Origin: Actinomycetospora lutea
GTDB taxonomy: Bacteria; Actinomycetota; Actinomycetes; Mycobacteriales; Pseudonocardiaceae
NCBI RefSeq assembly: GCF_028737205.1
Contig: NZ_JAQZAL010000037.1
Location: 1 to 59,585, forward strand
Direction of reading: 5' to 3'
DNA: 59,585 bases
The notes under the pieces are model-generated. The model saw only the letters and a list, made by a program, of their open reading frames with translations, did not search any database and had not been told where the DNA came from. Below are positions 26,104 to 33,723 of the stretch, piece after piece; positions within the stretch are counted from its first letter, which is position 1; each line of letters opens with the position of its first letter. The translations under genes were made by a program, and so were the position numbers.

Positions 26104-26320
26104 CGAGCCAGTCTGGCGCCGGCGGCCGTCGGCGTCGACCGCGCCGGTCGTGCCGGCGGGTCGGGCCCGGCAGGTCGGGACGCGGCCCGCGGCGACCTCG
26201 GCGCGGACAGGTGTCCCGGACCCGGTCTCGTGGCGGCGCCCTCCGGCGCGCGAGAGAATCCCGCGCGACGGTCCGAGCACCAGCTCGAGCACCAGCGCAG
26301 CGGATGGAGAGAGACCTGCC

Positions 26321-26644
26321 GTGATCCTCATCAACGTCAAGTGGACGGTGAAGCCGGAGTACGCCGAGCAGTTCCCGTCGCTCGTGCAGGAGTTCACCGA
26401 GGCGACGCGCCGCGAGCCCGGCAACATCTTCTTCGAGTGGTCCCGGCACCTCGACGAGGCGAACACCTACGTCCTCGTCGAGGCGTTCCAGGACGACGCG
26501 GCCGAGGCACACGTCAACTCCGACCACTTCAAGAAGATCGTGGCGGACGCGCCCGAGTGGGTGGCGGAGGCGCCGAAGATCATCAACGTCCAGGACGTCC
26601 CGCAGGACGGCTGGGGCGAGATGGGCGAGATCCAGCCCCGCTAG
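26321..26644 (+). CDS. Antibiotic biosynthesis monooxygenase (ABM) domain protein
   Basis: A 107-residue YgiN/LsrG-like ABM protein: 'VILINVKWTVKPEYAEQFPS', 'REPGNIFFEWSRHLD', 'YVLVEAFQDDAAEAHVNSDHFK'. These small dimeric beta-barrels oxidise quinol-like or autoinducer-type substrates, or act as heme or quinone oxygenases. GTG with GGAGAGAG upstream. It stands alone, divergent from the AraC gene. Confidence 0.85.
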   Translation: MILINVKWTVKPEYAEQFPSLVQEFTEATRREPGNIFFEWSRHLDEANTYVLVEAFQDDAAEAHVNSDHFKKIVADAPEWVAEAPKIINVQDVPQDGWGEMGEIQPR

Positions 26645-26656
26645 GCGACGCGCGGA

Positions 26657-26681
26657 CCGGCCGGCGCTACACGCCGGCCGG
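26657..26681. terminator. Bidirectional terminator overlapping the MFS stop codon
   Basis: A 10-bp perfect stem (26657-26666 with 26672-26681) has a 5-base loop that contains the CTA complement of the TAG stop of the minus-strand MFS gene. It serves the convergent ABM gene as well. Confidence 0.75.
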
Positions 26682-28094
26682 CTCCCGCTCGACGGCGGAG
26701 CCCAGCATCCGCCGGGCGCCGACCGCGGTCACCGCGAGGACGACCGCGCCGAGCACGGACGCGATCTGCACGCCGGCGGTGAACGCCTCGCGGGCGGCGG
26801 TGACGTCCACGCCGGGGTGTGTGAGCGCCCCGCCGAGCGTCTCCTGCCCGGTCCGCGCGGTGAACACGGCCGCGGCGATGCTGCCGAGCACCGCGGTGCC
26901 CAGCGCGCCGCCGAGCTCGTAACCGGTCTCCGAGATCGCCGAGGCGGCGCCGGCGCGGTCGGCGGGCGCGGCGCCGAGGATGAGGTCGTTGGTCAGCGCC
27001 TCGGCGAGCGCCACCCCGCCGCCGAGCAGCACGAAGCCCGCGACCACCGCGCCCAGCCCGCCCAGGACGCCGACGAGGGCCAGGCCCACACCGGCGAGCC
27101 CGAGCCCGGCGCCGACCAGCCCCGGGGCCGCGAACCGGCGCGCGAGGCGGGTGGCGACGAGCGCGCCCGTCACCCCGGCCACCGAGCCCGGCAGCATCCA
27201 CAGCGCAGCGGTGAGCGGGCTCAGGCCCAGCACGAGCTGCAGGTACTGGGGCAGCAGCACCAGCAGCCCGACCAGCGCGAACACGCCGAGCAGGTTGGTC
27301 ACCACCGACACCGAGAACGGCCGGCGCGCGAACAGCTCCAGGTCGATCAGCGGGTGGGTCAGGCGGCGCTGGCGCCGGATGAACACCACGCCCGCCGCGA
27401 GTCCCGCGACCGCGGCGACGCCGGCGCCCACCGTCGCGCCCTCGGTGGCCAGCGTCTTCACCGCGGCGACCAGCGGCAGCATCGCGGCGAGCGAGAGCGC
27501 CGCCGACGGGAGGTCGAACGGGCCGGGGTGCGGGTCGCGGCTCCCGGGCAGCACGCGCGGCCCGAGCGCGAGCAGCAGCGCGATCACCGGGACGTTGACC
27601 AGGAAGACCGAGCCCCACCAGAAGTGCTCGAGCAGGACGCCGCCGACCACCGGGCCCGCGGCCGCGCCGCCGGAGAACGCCGCCGACCACACGGCCACCG
27701 CCGTGGCCCGGCGCGCCGGCTCGGGGAACGCGGTCTTGATCAGCGAGAACGTCGAGGGCATGAGCGTCGCGCCCCCGAGCCCGAGCAGCGCGCGGGCGAC
27801 GACGAGCGTGCCCGCGGTCGGCGCGAACGCCGCGGCGACCGAGGCCACGCCGAACGCCGCGGCGCCCCACATCAGCAGGCGCCGCCGCCCGATCCGGTCG
27901 CCGAGCGTGCCCATCGTGACCAGCAGGCCGGCCAGCACGAACGAGTAGGCGTCGACGATCCAGAGCTGCTCGGCCGCGCCGGGGTCGAGGTCCTCGGTGA
28001 GGGCGGGCAGCGCCGCCCCCAGCACCGTCATGTCGATGCTGATCAGCAGCACCGGCAGCGTGAGGACGGCCAGCGCCGGAGACCGTCGGGACAT
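26667..28094 (-). CDS. DHA2-type MFS drug-efflux transporter
   Basis: A 475-residue, 14-helix MFS protein. 'IDMTVLGAALPALTEDL' in TM1, the loop motif 'GTLGDRIGRRRLLMWG', and the motif C-like 'GGAAAGPVVGGVLLEHFWWGSVFLVN' region place it with QacA/Smv-type DHA2 exporters. The ATG at 28094 has GAGGCG upstream. It is divergent from a TetR gene, and three palindromes lie between them, so it is almost certainly its repression target. Confidence 0.88.
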   Translation of the reverse strand: MSRRSPALAVLTLPVLLISIDMTVLGAALPALTEDLDPGAAEQLWIVDAYSFVLAGLLVTMGTLGDRIGRRRLLMWGAAAFGVASVAAAFAPTAGTLVVARALLGLGGATLMPSTFSLIKTAFPEPARRATAVAVWSAAFSGGAAAGPVVGGVLLEHFWWGSVFLVNVPVIALLLALGPRVLPGSRDPHPGPFDLPSAALSLAAMLPLVAAVKTLATEGATVGAGVAAVAGLAAGVVFIRRQRRLTHPLIDLELFARRPFSVSVVTNLLGVFALVGLLVLLPQYLQLVLGLSPLTAALWMLPGSVAGVTGALVATRLARRFAAPGLVGAGLGLAGVGLALVGVLGGLGAVVAGFVLLGGGVALAEALTNDLILGAAPADRAGAASAISETGYELGGALGTAVLGSIAAAVFTARTGQETLGGALTHPGVDVTAAREAFTAGVQIASVLGAVVLAVTAVGARRMLGSAVEREPAGV

Positions 28095-28116
28095 CGTCGC
28101 CTCCACGACCCAGGTG

Positions 28117-28140
28117 ACTGCACCGTCCGGACGGTGCAGT
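28117..28140. promoter_or_regulatory. Perfect 24-base palindromic operator (TetR site 1)
   Basis: ACTGCACCGTCC followed by its exact reverse complement, 22 bases upstream of the MFS start. It aligns with the imperfect site at 28158-28179 with centres exactly 40 bp apart. Confidence 0.85.
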
Positions 28141-28157
28141 TTCGGACGACGCCGAAA
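28140..28157. promoter_or_regulatory. Intervening palindrome TTTCGG(6)CCGAAA
   Basis: A 6+6+6 inverted repeat of different sequence lies exactly between the two putative TetR operators. It could be a second regulator's site or part of a promoter element. Confidence 0.5.
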
Positions 28158-28179
28158 CTACACCGGCTGGACGGTATAG
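28158..28179. promoter_or_regulatory. Imperfect TetR operator (site 2)
   Basis: CTACACCG(6)CGGTATAG matches site 1 in both arms with a few changes and ends 10 bases before the TetR start, suggesting autoregulation. Confidence 0.7.
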
Positions 28180-28189
28180 CGTCAAGGCC

Positions 28190-28714
28190 GTGCCTCGCCC
28201 GTCACAGCGCGACCGCATCCTCGACGCCTACACCGACCTCGTGGTGACCTCCGGCCCGGAGACGGTCACCCTCGACGCCGTGGCGGCGGCGGCCGGCGTG
28301 TCCAAGGGCGGGCTGCTCTACCACTTCGGCTCGCGGGAGGCCCTGCTCGAGGGGCTGCTCGAGCGGGCCCGCGAGCTCAACGACAGCGACCTCGCGACCG
28401 CCCGCGCCGCGCCGGAGGGCGTCGTCCGCTACTACCTGCGCACCTCGTTCGACCAGCCCGCCATCGCGAGCCCCGTGTACCGGGCCACGGTCGCGCTCAT
28501 CAAGCTCGCGACCACCGAGCCGCGGGCGGCGGAGGCGACCCGCCGGTGCCTGGCGGGGTGGCGGGCGGCGCTCACCGAGGAGCTCGGCGACCCGCTGGCC
28601 GCCGACATCCTCGCGACGGTCGGCGACGGCATCTACCTGCGCGCCATCGTCGGGGACACGAGCGAGGGCATCGCCGCCGCCCTCGAGGAGGTCATCCGGC
28701 GGGCCGGAGCCTGA
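28190..28714 (+). CDS. TetR-family repressor
   Basis: A 174-residue TetR protein. The N-terminal helix-turn-helix reads 'VTLDAVAAAAGVSKGGLLYHFGSREALLEGL'. The C-terminal ligand domain is short and helical, of the TetR_C type. GTG start. It is divergent from the MFS exporter over a shared region containing two similar palindromes, which predicts that it represses both genes and is released by a substrate of the pump. Confidence 0.88.
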   Translation: MPRPSQRDRILDAYTDLVVTSGPETVTLDAVAAAAGVSKGGLLYHFGSREALLEGLLERARELNDSDLATARAAPEGVVRYYLRTSFDQPAIASPVYRATVALIKLATTEPRAAEATRRCLAGWRAALTEELGDPLAADILATVGDGIYLRAIVGDTSEGIAAALEEVIRRAGA

Positions 28715-28738
28715 GCGGTGGCCGACGACACGGTGTCG

Positions 28739-28750
28739 GAAACGCGTTTC
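28739..28750. promoter_or_regulatory. Palindrome GAAACGCGTTTC
   Basis: A perfect 12-base palindrome lies 17 bases upstream of the GTG of the DUF3040 gene and just after the TetR gene. It is AT-richer than its surroundings and could be an operator or promoter element. Confidence 0.4.
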
Positions 28751-28767
28751 GTGCCCACTCTGTGGGC

Positions 28768-29130
28768 GTGGAGCCGCACGAGGAGCCCGGTCGCCCGCTC
28801 GAGGAGACCTCCGGGAACCCCGCCGACCGTTCGCCCGACCCGTACGACGAGCGCTTCGCCGGCATCGTCGCGCACCTCGCGGCGCAGGACCCCCGCTTCG
28901 TGCGCCGGGTCAGCGCCCCCCTGACGGTGGGGCTCGGCGTCGGCGACCTCATGATCGTCGTCGCGCTCGTGGCCACGGTGATGTTCGGCGTCGTCCCGCT
29001 CGCCATCGGTGTGCACGCGGGCGCGGTGCCGCTCGTGGTCGTGGGGGTGATCGGGTGCCTGGTCCTGCCCGCGGGCGCACCGTTGGTGGTGCGTACGGTG
29101 CTGCGCCGTACGCGCCCGTTGATGCCCTGA
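28768..29130 (+). CDS. DUF3040-like small membrane protein
   Basis: A 120-residue protein. 'RFAGIVAHLAAQDPRFVRRV' is the DUF3040 hallmark (an amphipathic 'HLAxQDPRF' helix), followed by two transmembrane helices. Such proteins are common small actinobacterial membrane proteins of unknown function. GTG start at 28768 after a GC-rich leader. The TetR stop lies 54 bases upstream, so co-transcription is possible. Confidence 0.7.
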   Translation: MEPHEEPGRPLEETSGNPADRSPDPYDERFAGIVAHLAAQDPRFVRRVSAPLTVGLGVGDLMIVVALVATVMFGVVPLAIGVHAGAVPLVVVGVIGCLVLPAGAPLVVRTVLRRTRPLMP

Positions 29131-29136
29131 GCCGGC

Positions 29137-29850
29137 CTACACCGCCACCGCGTCGACCCGCCGCCGCAGGCTCGGCAGGTCGCGGACGACGATGTCGCGC
29201 CCGTCCTTCTGCAGCACGCCCTCGGCGACGAGGCGGGACAGCTCGCGGCTCGTCGTCACCCGCGTCAGCCCCACCATCAGCGCGAGCTCGTCGACCGGCG
29301 GGCGCACGCTCAGCCGCGTCGGGGCACCGAGCGCGCCCCCGCCGTAGGTCTCGACGAGGTGCCCGAGCAGCAGCGCGACGCGCTCGCGGGCGGGCAGGCC
29401 GTCGAGGCAGACGTGCAGGTGCAGCACCCGCTGCTTGTGGGCGACGCGGCGCACGACCTCGACGAGCAGCTCCGGGTCGTCCCGCGCCGCCTCCACCAGG
29501 GTGTCCCGCGCGATCGAGAGGACCTCGCACGGCACGACGGCGGTGGCCGTGACGGGGTGCGGGGCGCCGTCGAAGCAGGGGCCCTCGCCCAGGCCCGCGC
29601 CCGGCTCGGCCCACGAGATCACCCGCTCCGTGCCGTCGGGTCGCAGCATGTGGACGCGGACGCGGCCGCGGACGATGACGTGGAACACCGACGCCGTGTC
29701 GCCCTGGCGGTAGAGGTGCCCGCCGGCGGGCAGTGTGCGGGGGACGCCCAGGGCCTCGATGCGCCGGCTGACCGCCCCGGTCTCGGCCAGCAGGAAGGGC
29801 GAGACCGTCGGGGTCGGGACGACGGCGGGAACGATGCTGCGCCGGGCCAC
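29137..29850 (-). CDS. Crp/Fnr-family transcriptional regulator
   Basis: A 237-residue regulator. An N-terminal cyclic-nucleotide-binding barrel ('LPAGGHLYRQGDTASVFHVIVRGRVRV') is followed by a dimer helix and a C-terminal winged helix ('DELALMVGLTRVTTSRELSRLVAEGV'). No Fnr-type cysteine cluster is present at the N-terminus. The phosphate-binding region 'GEGPCFDGAPHPVTA' departs from the cAMP consensus, so the ligand is uncertain. GTG start with a GAGGGGG ribosome-binding site. It lies downstream of the MHS transporter in the same orientation, with a terminator between. Confidence 0.85.
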   Translation of the reverse strand: MARRSIVPAVVPTPTVSPFLLAETGAVSRRIEALGVPRTLPAGGHLYRQGDTASVFHVIVRGRVRVHMLRPDGTERVISWAEPGAGLGEGPCFDGAPHPVTATAVVPCEVLSIARDTLVEAARDDPELLVEVVRRVAHKQRVLHLHVCLDGLPARERVALLLGHLVETYGGGALGAPTRLSVRPPVDELALMVGLTRVTTSRELSRLVAEGVLQKDGRDIVVRDLPSLRRRVDAVAV

Positions 29851-29914
29851 GTGCGCCCCCTCGCTGAGACGTCACTGGCCGCCCGGAGGGTCTGGGCGGT
29901 CCGGGCAGGGTAGA

Positions 29915-29961
29915 GCCGGACCGGCGCCTGTCGAAAGGGACGAAGCAGGCGCCGGCCCGGC
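29915..29961 (-). terminator. Terminator after the MHS transporter gene
   Basis: A 16-bp stem with one A/C mismatch (29915-29930 with 29946-29961) and a purine-rich loop lies 21 bases after the stop of the minus-strand transporter gene. Confidence 0.8.
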
Positions 29962-29982
29962 GGAGTGGTCCGGTCGGTGTCC

Positions 29983-31299
29983 TCAGGCCGTCGCGGGCTC
30001 GCTCGTCAGGCTGATGGAGGCCGCGTCGGTGTCGGGCAGGGCGATGGTGCACAGCAGACTCAGCACGGACAGTCCGGCGAGCAGCGCACCGATCGCGATG
30101 GCCGACCCGAACCACGCCACGAGCGCGGTGGCGATGAGCGGCACGATCCCGCCGCCGATCACACCGGCGAGGTTGTAGGAGATGCCCGCGCCGGTGTAGC
30201 GGTAGTGGGTCGGGAAGAGCTCCGGCAGCTGCGCACCCTGCGGGCCGTAGGCGAGGCCCACGACACCGAGCACGACGGCCAGCCCGAGGCCGAACGCCCA
30301 CCCCGTGCCGATGTCGAGGATCGGGAAGGCGATGAGGCCGCCGACCACGGACAGGCTGTTGCCGATGATGATCATCTTCCGGCGCCCGACCCGGTCGGAG
30401 AGGATCGCGCCGAGGATGGTCGTCGCTGCGAACACGAGCCCGCCGATGATGCCCATCGCGAGCACGGTCGTGCGGGGCAGTTCGAGCTGCTGGGTGCCGT
30501 AGCTCGTCAGGTAGGTGACGCCGATGTAGAAGAACGCGAACACGGTCGTCGTCGAGCCGGCGGCGAGCAGCACCCGGCGCGGGTGGGTCGTGAGCACCTC
30601 GGCCACGGGCATGCGCATGCTCGCCTTTTTGTCGCGGGCCTTGAAGGCCGCGGTCTCCGTGATCGCGAGGCGCACGTAGAGCCCGACCGCGACGAGCAGG
30701 ACGGACGCGATGAACGGCACCCGCCAGCCCCAGGCGAGGAAGGCCTCGTTGCTCATGGTCAGCGCCGTGGTGAGGAAGGTGGCGCTGGCCAGGGCGAACG
30801 CGAGGGACGGCCCGAGCTGCGGGAACAGCGCGTACTTGCCGCGGGCCTTCGCCGGCGAGTTCTCGGCGGTGAGCAGCGTGGCGCCGGCCCATTCGCCGCC
30901 GACCGCCAGGCCCTGCAGGATCCGCAGCAGCACCAGCAGGATCGGTGCGAGGACGCCGATGGCGCCGGTGGTGGGCAGCAGGCCGATGGCCAGCGTGGAG
31001 AGGCCCATCAGCAGCAGCGTCGTCACCAGCGTCCGCTTGCGGCCGAGCTTGTCGCCGAAGTGTCCGAAGAGCACCGAGCCGAAGGGGCGCGCGACGAACG
31101 CGACACCGAAGGTCGCGAGCGCGAGAGCCGTGCCGGCCGCGGCCCCCAGGGTGGGGAAGAAGACCTTGTTGAAGACGAGCGCGGCGGCGGTGCCGTAGAT
31201 GAAGAAGTCGTAGAACTCGATGACCGTGCCGGTCATGCTCGCGATCGCGATGCGGCGCATGGGCGGTGGCGAGCTCGTCGTCGACGCGTCGCTACTCAC
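29983..31299 (-). CDS. Metabolite:H+ symporter (MHS family, MFS)
   Basis: A 438-residue, 12-helix transporter. 'MTGTVIEFYDFFIYGTAAALVF' in TM1 and 'FGHFGDKLGRKRTLV' in the first loop are MHS-family signatures (ShiA/KgtP/ProP relatives). It probably imports an organic acid, betaine-like or aromatic compound. The start is the GTG at 31299, which sits behind AGGAGG; an upstream ATG would bypass that site. It is divergent from a UspA-like gene with a clear inverted repeat between them. Confidence 0.85.
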   Translation of the reverse strand: MSSDASTTSSPPPMRRIAIASMTGTVIEFYDFFIYGTAAALVFNKVFFPTLGAAAGTALALATFGVAFVARPFGSVLFGHFGDKLGRKRTLVTTLLLMGLSTLAIGLLPTTGAIGVLAPILLVLLRILQGLAVGGEWAGATLLTAENSPAKARGKYALFPQLGPSLAFALASATFLTTALTMSNEAFLAWGWRVPFIASVLLVAVGLYVRLAITETAAFKARDKKASMRMPVAEVLTTHPRRVLLAAGSTTTVFAFFYIGVTYLTSYGTQQLELPRTTVLAMGIIGGLVFAATTILGAILSDRVGRRKMIIIGNSLSVVGGLIAFPILDIGTGWAFGLGLAVVLGVVGLAYGPQGAQLPELFPTHYRYTGAGISYNLAGVIGGGIVPLIATALVAWFGSAIAIGALLAGLSVLSLLCTIALPDTDAASISLTSEPATA

Positions 31300-31356
31300 A
31301 GAACCTCCTGAACATTCGTACGGGCACACGGAGTGTCCGGTTCAGGACAGCTTGCG

Positions 31357-31378
31357 GTCTGTATCACACACTACAGAC
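31357..31378. promoter_or_regulatory. Inverted repeat GTCTGTA(8)TACAGAC
   Basis: A perfect 7+8+7 inverted repeat in AT-richer DNA lies 58 bases upstream of the MHS start and 73 bases upstream of the UspA-like gene. This is a probable operator for a GntR- or IclR-type regulator not in the window. Confidence 0.6.
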
Positions 31379-31450
31379 ACTCGTTCGGCAGTGTGCTGGT
31401 CACCGATGTTCCACTGGGTGACCGACGAGGTCAGGGGGTAGGACAGGACG

Positions 31451-31789
31451 ATGACGATCCTGGTGGCGGTCACCGACGACCCCCAGGGCAGCGCCGCCCT
31501 CGACGTCGCGCTGGCGGAGGGGGAGCGCCGGCGTGACGACGTCGTGGCCCTCAACCTGCGCCCCCGTCCCCTGGAGGTGCCCGACGGCGCGACCGTCATC
31601 GACCGCCTGCTCGGCGTGGAGGACGGCGACGCGGTGCTCGAACGCCTGGCGTCCGACGCCGGCGTCGACCTGCTCGTCGTCGGCGTCCGCCGGCGCACGC
31701 CGGTCGGCAAGGCGCTGCTCGGCGACCTCGCCCAGCGCCTGCTGCTCGAGGCCGACGTGCCCGTGCTCGCCGTGAAGGCGCCCGCTTAG
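31451..31789 (+). CDS. Universal stress protein (UspA) family
   Basis: A 112-residue single USP domain: 'MTILVAVTDDPQGSAALDVAL' at the start and the late 'VDLLVVGVRRRTPVGKALLGDLAQRLLLEADVPVLAV'. The ATP-binding GxxxxG-type loop is altered (RRRTPVGKALLG), and the protein is shorter than the usual 140-150 residues. The shared promoter region with the MHS transporter suggests co-regulation. Confidence 0.82.
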   Translation: MTILVAVTDDPQGSAALDVALAEGERRRDDVVALNLRPRPLEVPDGATVIDRLLGVEDGDAVLERLASDAGVDLLVVGVRRRTPVGKALLGDLAQRLLLEADVPVLAVKAPA

Positions 31790-31874
31790 GTCCGGACCCC
31801 CGCGTGGTGGACGGCGCGTGCCGTCCGACCCGTGTGGTCGACCTGTGGCCATCCCGTGCCGCACGATCACCCCT

Positions 31875-33017
31875 GTGCGCTCCCCGGCCCTCCGCCTCAC
31901 CGTCGCCGGCGCGGCCGTGGTGGGTGTGGCCTATGGCATGGGCCGGTACGCGTTCGGGCTGACGCTCCCGTCGCTGCGCACCGACCCGGCGCTGTCCGCC
32001 GACGGGCTCGACGACGCCGTCCTGGGCCTCATCGCGTCCGGGTCCTTCGCGGGCTACCTGGCCGGCCTGCTCCTCGCGCCCGTCGTCGGTCGGCGCGCCG
32101 GCCCGCGCGCACCGACGACGGTCGGCAGCGTGTGCGGGCTCGTCGGCGGAGCTCTGGCGGCCGCGTCGACGTCGCCGCTGGTGCTGGCCGTGGGCGTGAT
32201 CCTCGCCGGCAGCGCCGCGGGCTGGGTGTGGGCGGCGTACTCGGACCTCGCGGCCGTCGTCGTCGACCGGCCGGCCCGCGCGCGGACGCTGGCGATCATC
32301 AGCACCGGGACCAGCGCGGGTCTCGTGGTCTCCGGGGTCGTCGGGCTCGCGGCGCTCGGGGTGCCCGCGTGGCGGCTGGTGTGGGTGGCGATCGGGCTGG
32401 CGTCGGCCGCGACGGGCCTGCTCAACCTGCGCTGGACGCCGCGGGTGCCGCCGGCCGGGGCCGGCCGGACCGGACGGATCCCCCTGCGCGGGCTCGCGGT
32501 GCCGGTCGCCTACTCCGTGGCCTTCCACGTCGGCGTCACCACGTTCTTCACCTGGGCGGCCGACATGCTGCGCCGGGCCGCCCTCGCCCCGGGCTGGGCG
32601 CCGGCGCTCTACGGCCTGGTCGGCGTCGTCGGCCTCGTCGGGCTGGGGATCGGCGGCTGGTGCGCGCGGTTCGGCACGGTCCGCGTCGCGGCCGCCTGCC
32701 TGCTCTTCCTCGGCGCCTCGCTGATCGTGCTCGGCACCGGGGCGGGCTCGGGGCTCGTGGCGCTCGTGGCCGCGGCGATCTACGCGCCCGGGATCATGGG
32801 CGGGGCCGCCGTCCTCGCGGTGTGGACCGCCGAGATCGCCCCGGAGCGCGCCGGGGAGGCCCTGACGGTCGTCGTCGCGGTCGGGGCGACGACCGCCATC
32901 GTGGCCCCGGCCGTCGTCGGCCTGCTGCTCGGCGTCCTGAGCCTCACCGCGGTCCTGGTCGGGCTCGCCGTGCTGCTGGTGCTGACCGCGGCGTTCCTGA
33001 TCGTCAGATCTCGATGA
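31875..33017 (+). CDS. MFS transporter, YbfB/YjiJ type
   Basis: A ~380-residue, 12-helix protein. The TM1 sequence 'VGVAYGMGRYAFGLTLP' is characteristic of the YbfB/YjiJ MFS subfamily. The GTG at 31875 directly precedes TM1; no good ribosome-binding site is visible and longer frames to 31818 are possible. The TGA (33015-33017) lies within a dispersed repeat (33014-33042). It is convergent with kdpE. Confidence 0.78.
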   Translation: MRSPALRLTVAGAAVVGVAYGMGRYAFGLTLPSLRTDPALSADGLDDAVLGLIASGSFAGYLAGLLLAPVVGRRAGPRAPTTVGSVCGLVGGALAAASTSPLVLAVGVILAGSAAGWVWAAYSDLAAVVVDRPARARTLAIISTGTSAGLVVSGVVGLAALGVPAWRLVWVAIGLASAATGLLNLRWTPRVPPAGAGRTGRIPLRGLAVPVAYSVAFHVGVTTFFTWAADMLRRAALAPGWAPALYGLVGVVGLVGLGIGGWCARFGTVRVAAACLLFLGASLIVLGTGAGSGLVALVAAAIYAPGIMGGAAVLAVWTAEIAPERAGEALTVVVAVGATTAIVAPAVVGLLLGVLSLTAVLVGLAVLLVLTAAFLIVRSR

Positions 33018-33042
33018 TCGAGCTCCGCTTCGCTTCGTCTCA
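33014..33042 (-). repeat. Dispersed GAGCTC-family repeat, short form
   Basis: In minus orientation it reads GACGAAGCGAAGCGGAGCTC followed by GATCAT. It fills the entire gap between the convergent MFS gene and kdpE and overlaps both stop codons. Confidence 0.75.
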
Positions 33043-33723
33043 CGTCTCGAACCGGTACCCCCGCCCCGCCTCCGTGACGAGGTGGCGCGGCCGTGAGGGG
33101 TCGGGCTCCAGCTTGCGGCGCAGGTGGGCGAGGTAGACGCGCAGGTAGTGCCCCTCGGTGCCGTAGGCCGGGCCCCACACCTCGCGCAGGATCTGCTGCT
33201 GGGTGACGAGCATCCCGGGGTGGCGCGCGAGGTGCTCGAGCACGCCCCACTCGGTGGGGGACAGGTGCACCTCGGCGCCGTCGCGCACCACCTTCTTCGC
33301 GACGAGGTCGACGATGAAGCTCGCGGTCTCCACCACCGGCGCGCCGTCCGGCGTCACGACCGCCGCCCGGCGCACCGCCGCGCGGAGCCGGGCGAGCAGC
33401 TCGGGGACCCCGAACGGCTTGGTGACGTAGTCGTCGGCGCCGGCGTCGAGGGCGGCGATCTTGTCGGCGGAGTCGGTGCGCGCCGACAGCACGATCACCG
33501 GCACCGCGGTCCAGCCGCGCAAGCCCTCCAGGACCTCGATCCCGGGCATGTCGGGCAGCCCGAGGTCGAGGATCACCACGTCGGGCGGCGGGTGCTCGGC
33601 CGCCGCGCGCAGGGCCGCGGCGCCGTCGGCGGCGAGCACGACGTGGTGGCCGTGCGCGGACAGGTTGATCCGCAGTGTGCGCCGCAGGTGGGGGTCGTCG
33701 TCGACGACGAGGACGCGGCTCAC
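33040..33723 (-). CDS. kdpE: KdpE response regulator
   Basis: A 227-residue OmpR-type regulator with receiver acids Asp8-Asp10, phosphoacceptor Asp53 ('VVILDLGLP'), the Thr/Ser switch in 'VIVLSAR' and the Lys of 'TKPFG'. A winged-helix DNA-binding domain follows ('LSPTEWGVLEHLARHPGMLVTQQQ', ending 'GRGYRFET'). It activates kdp transcription under potassium limitation. The GTG start overlaps the kdpD TGA (33720-33723). The stop lies in a dispersed repeat. Confidence 0.92.
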   Translation of the reverse strand: MSRVLVVDDDPHLRRTLRINLSAHGHHVVLAADGAAALRAAAEHPPPDVVILDLGLPDMPGIEVLEGLRGWTAVPVIVLSARTDSADKIAALDAGADDYVTKPFGVPELLARLRAAVRRAAVVTPDGAPVVETASFIVDLVAKKVVRDGAEVHLSPTEWGVLEHLARHPGMLVTQQQILREVWGPAYGTEGHYLRVYLAHLRRKLEPDPSRPRHLVTEAGRGYRFET

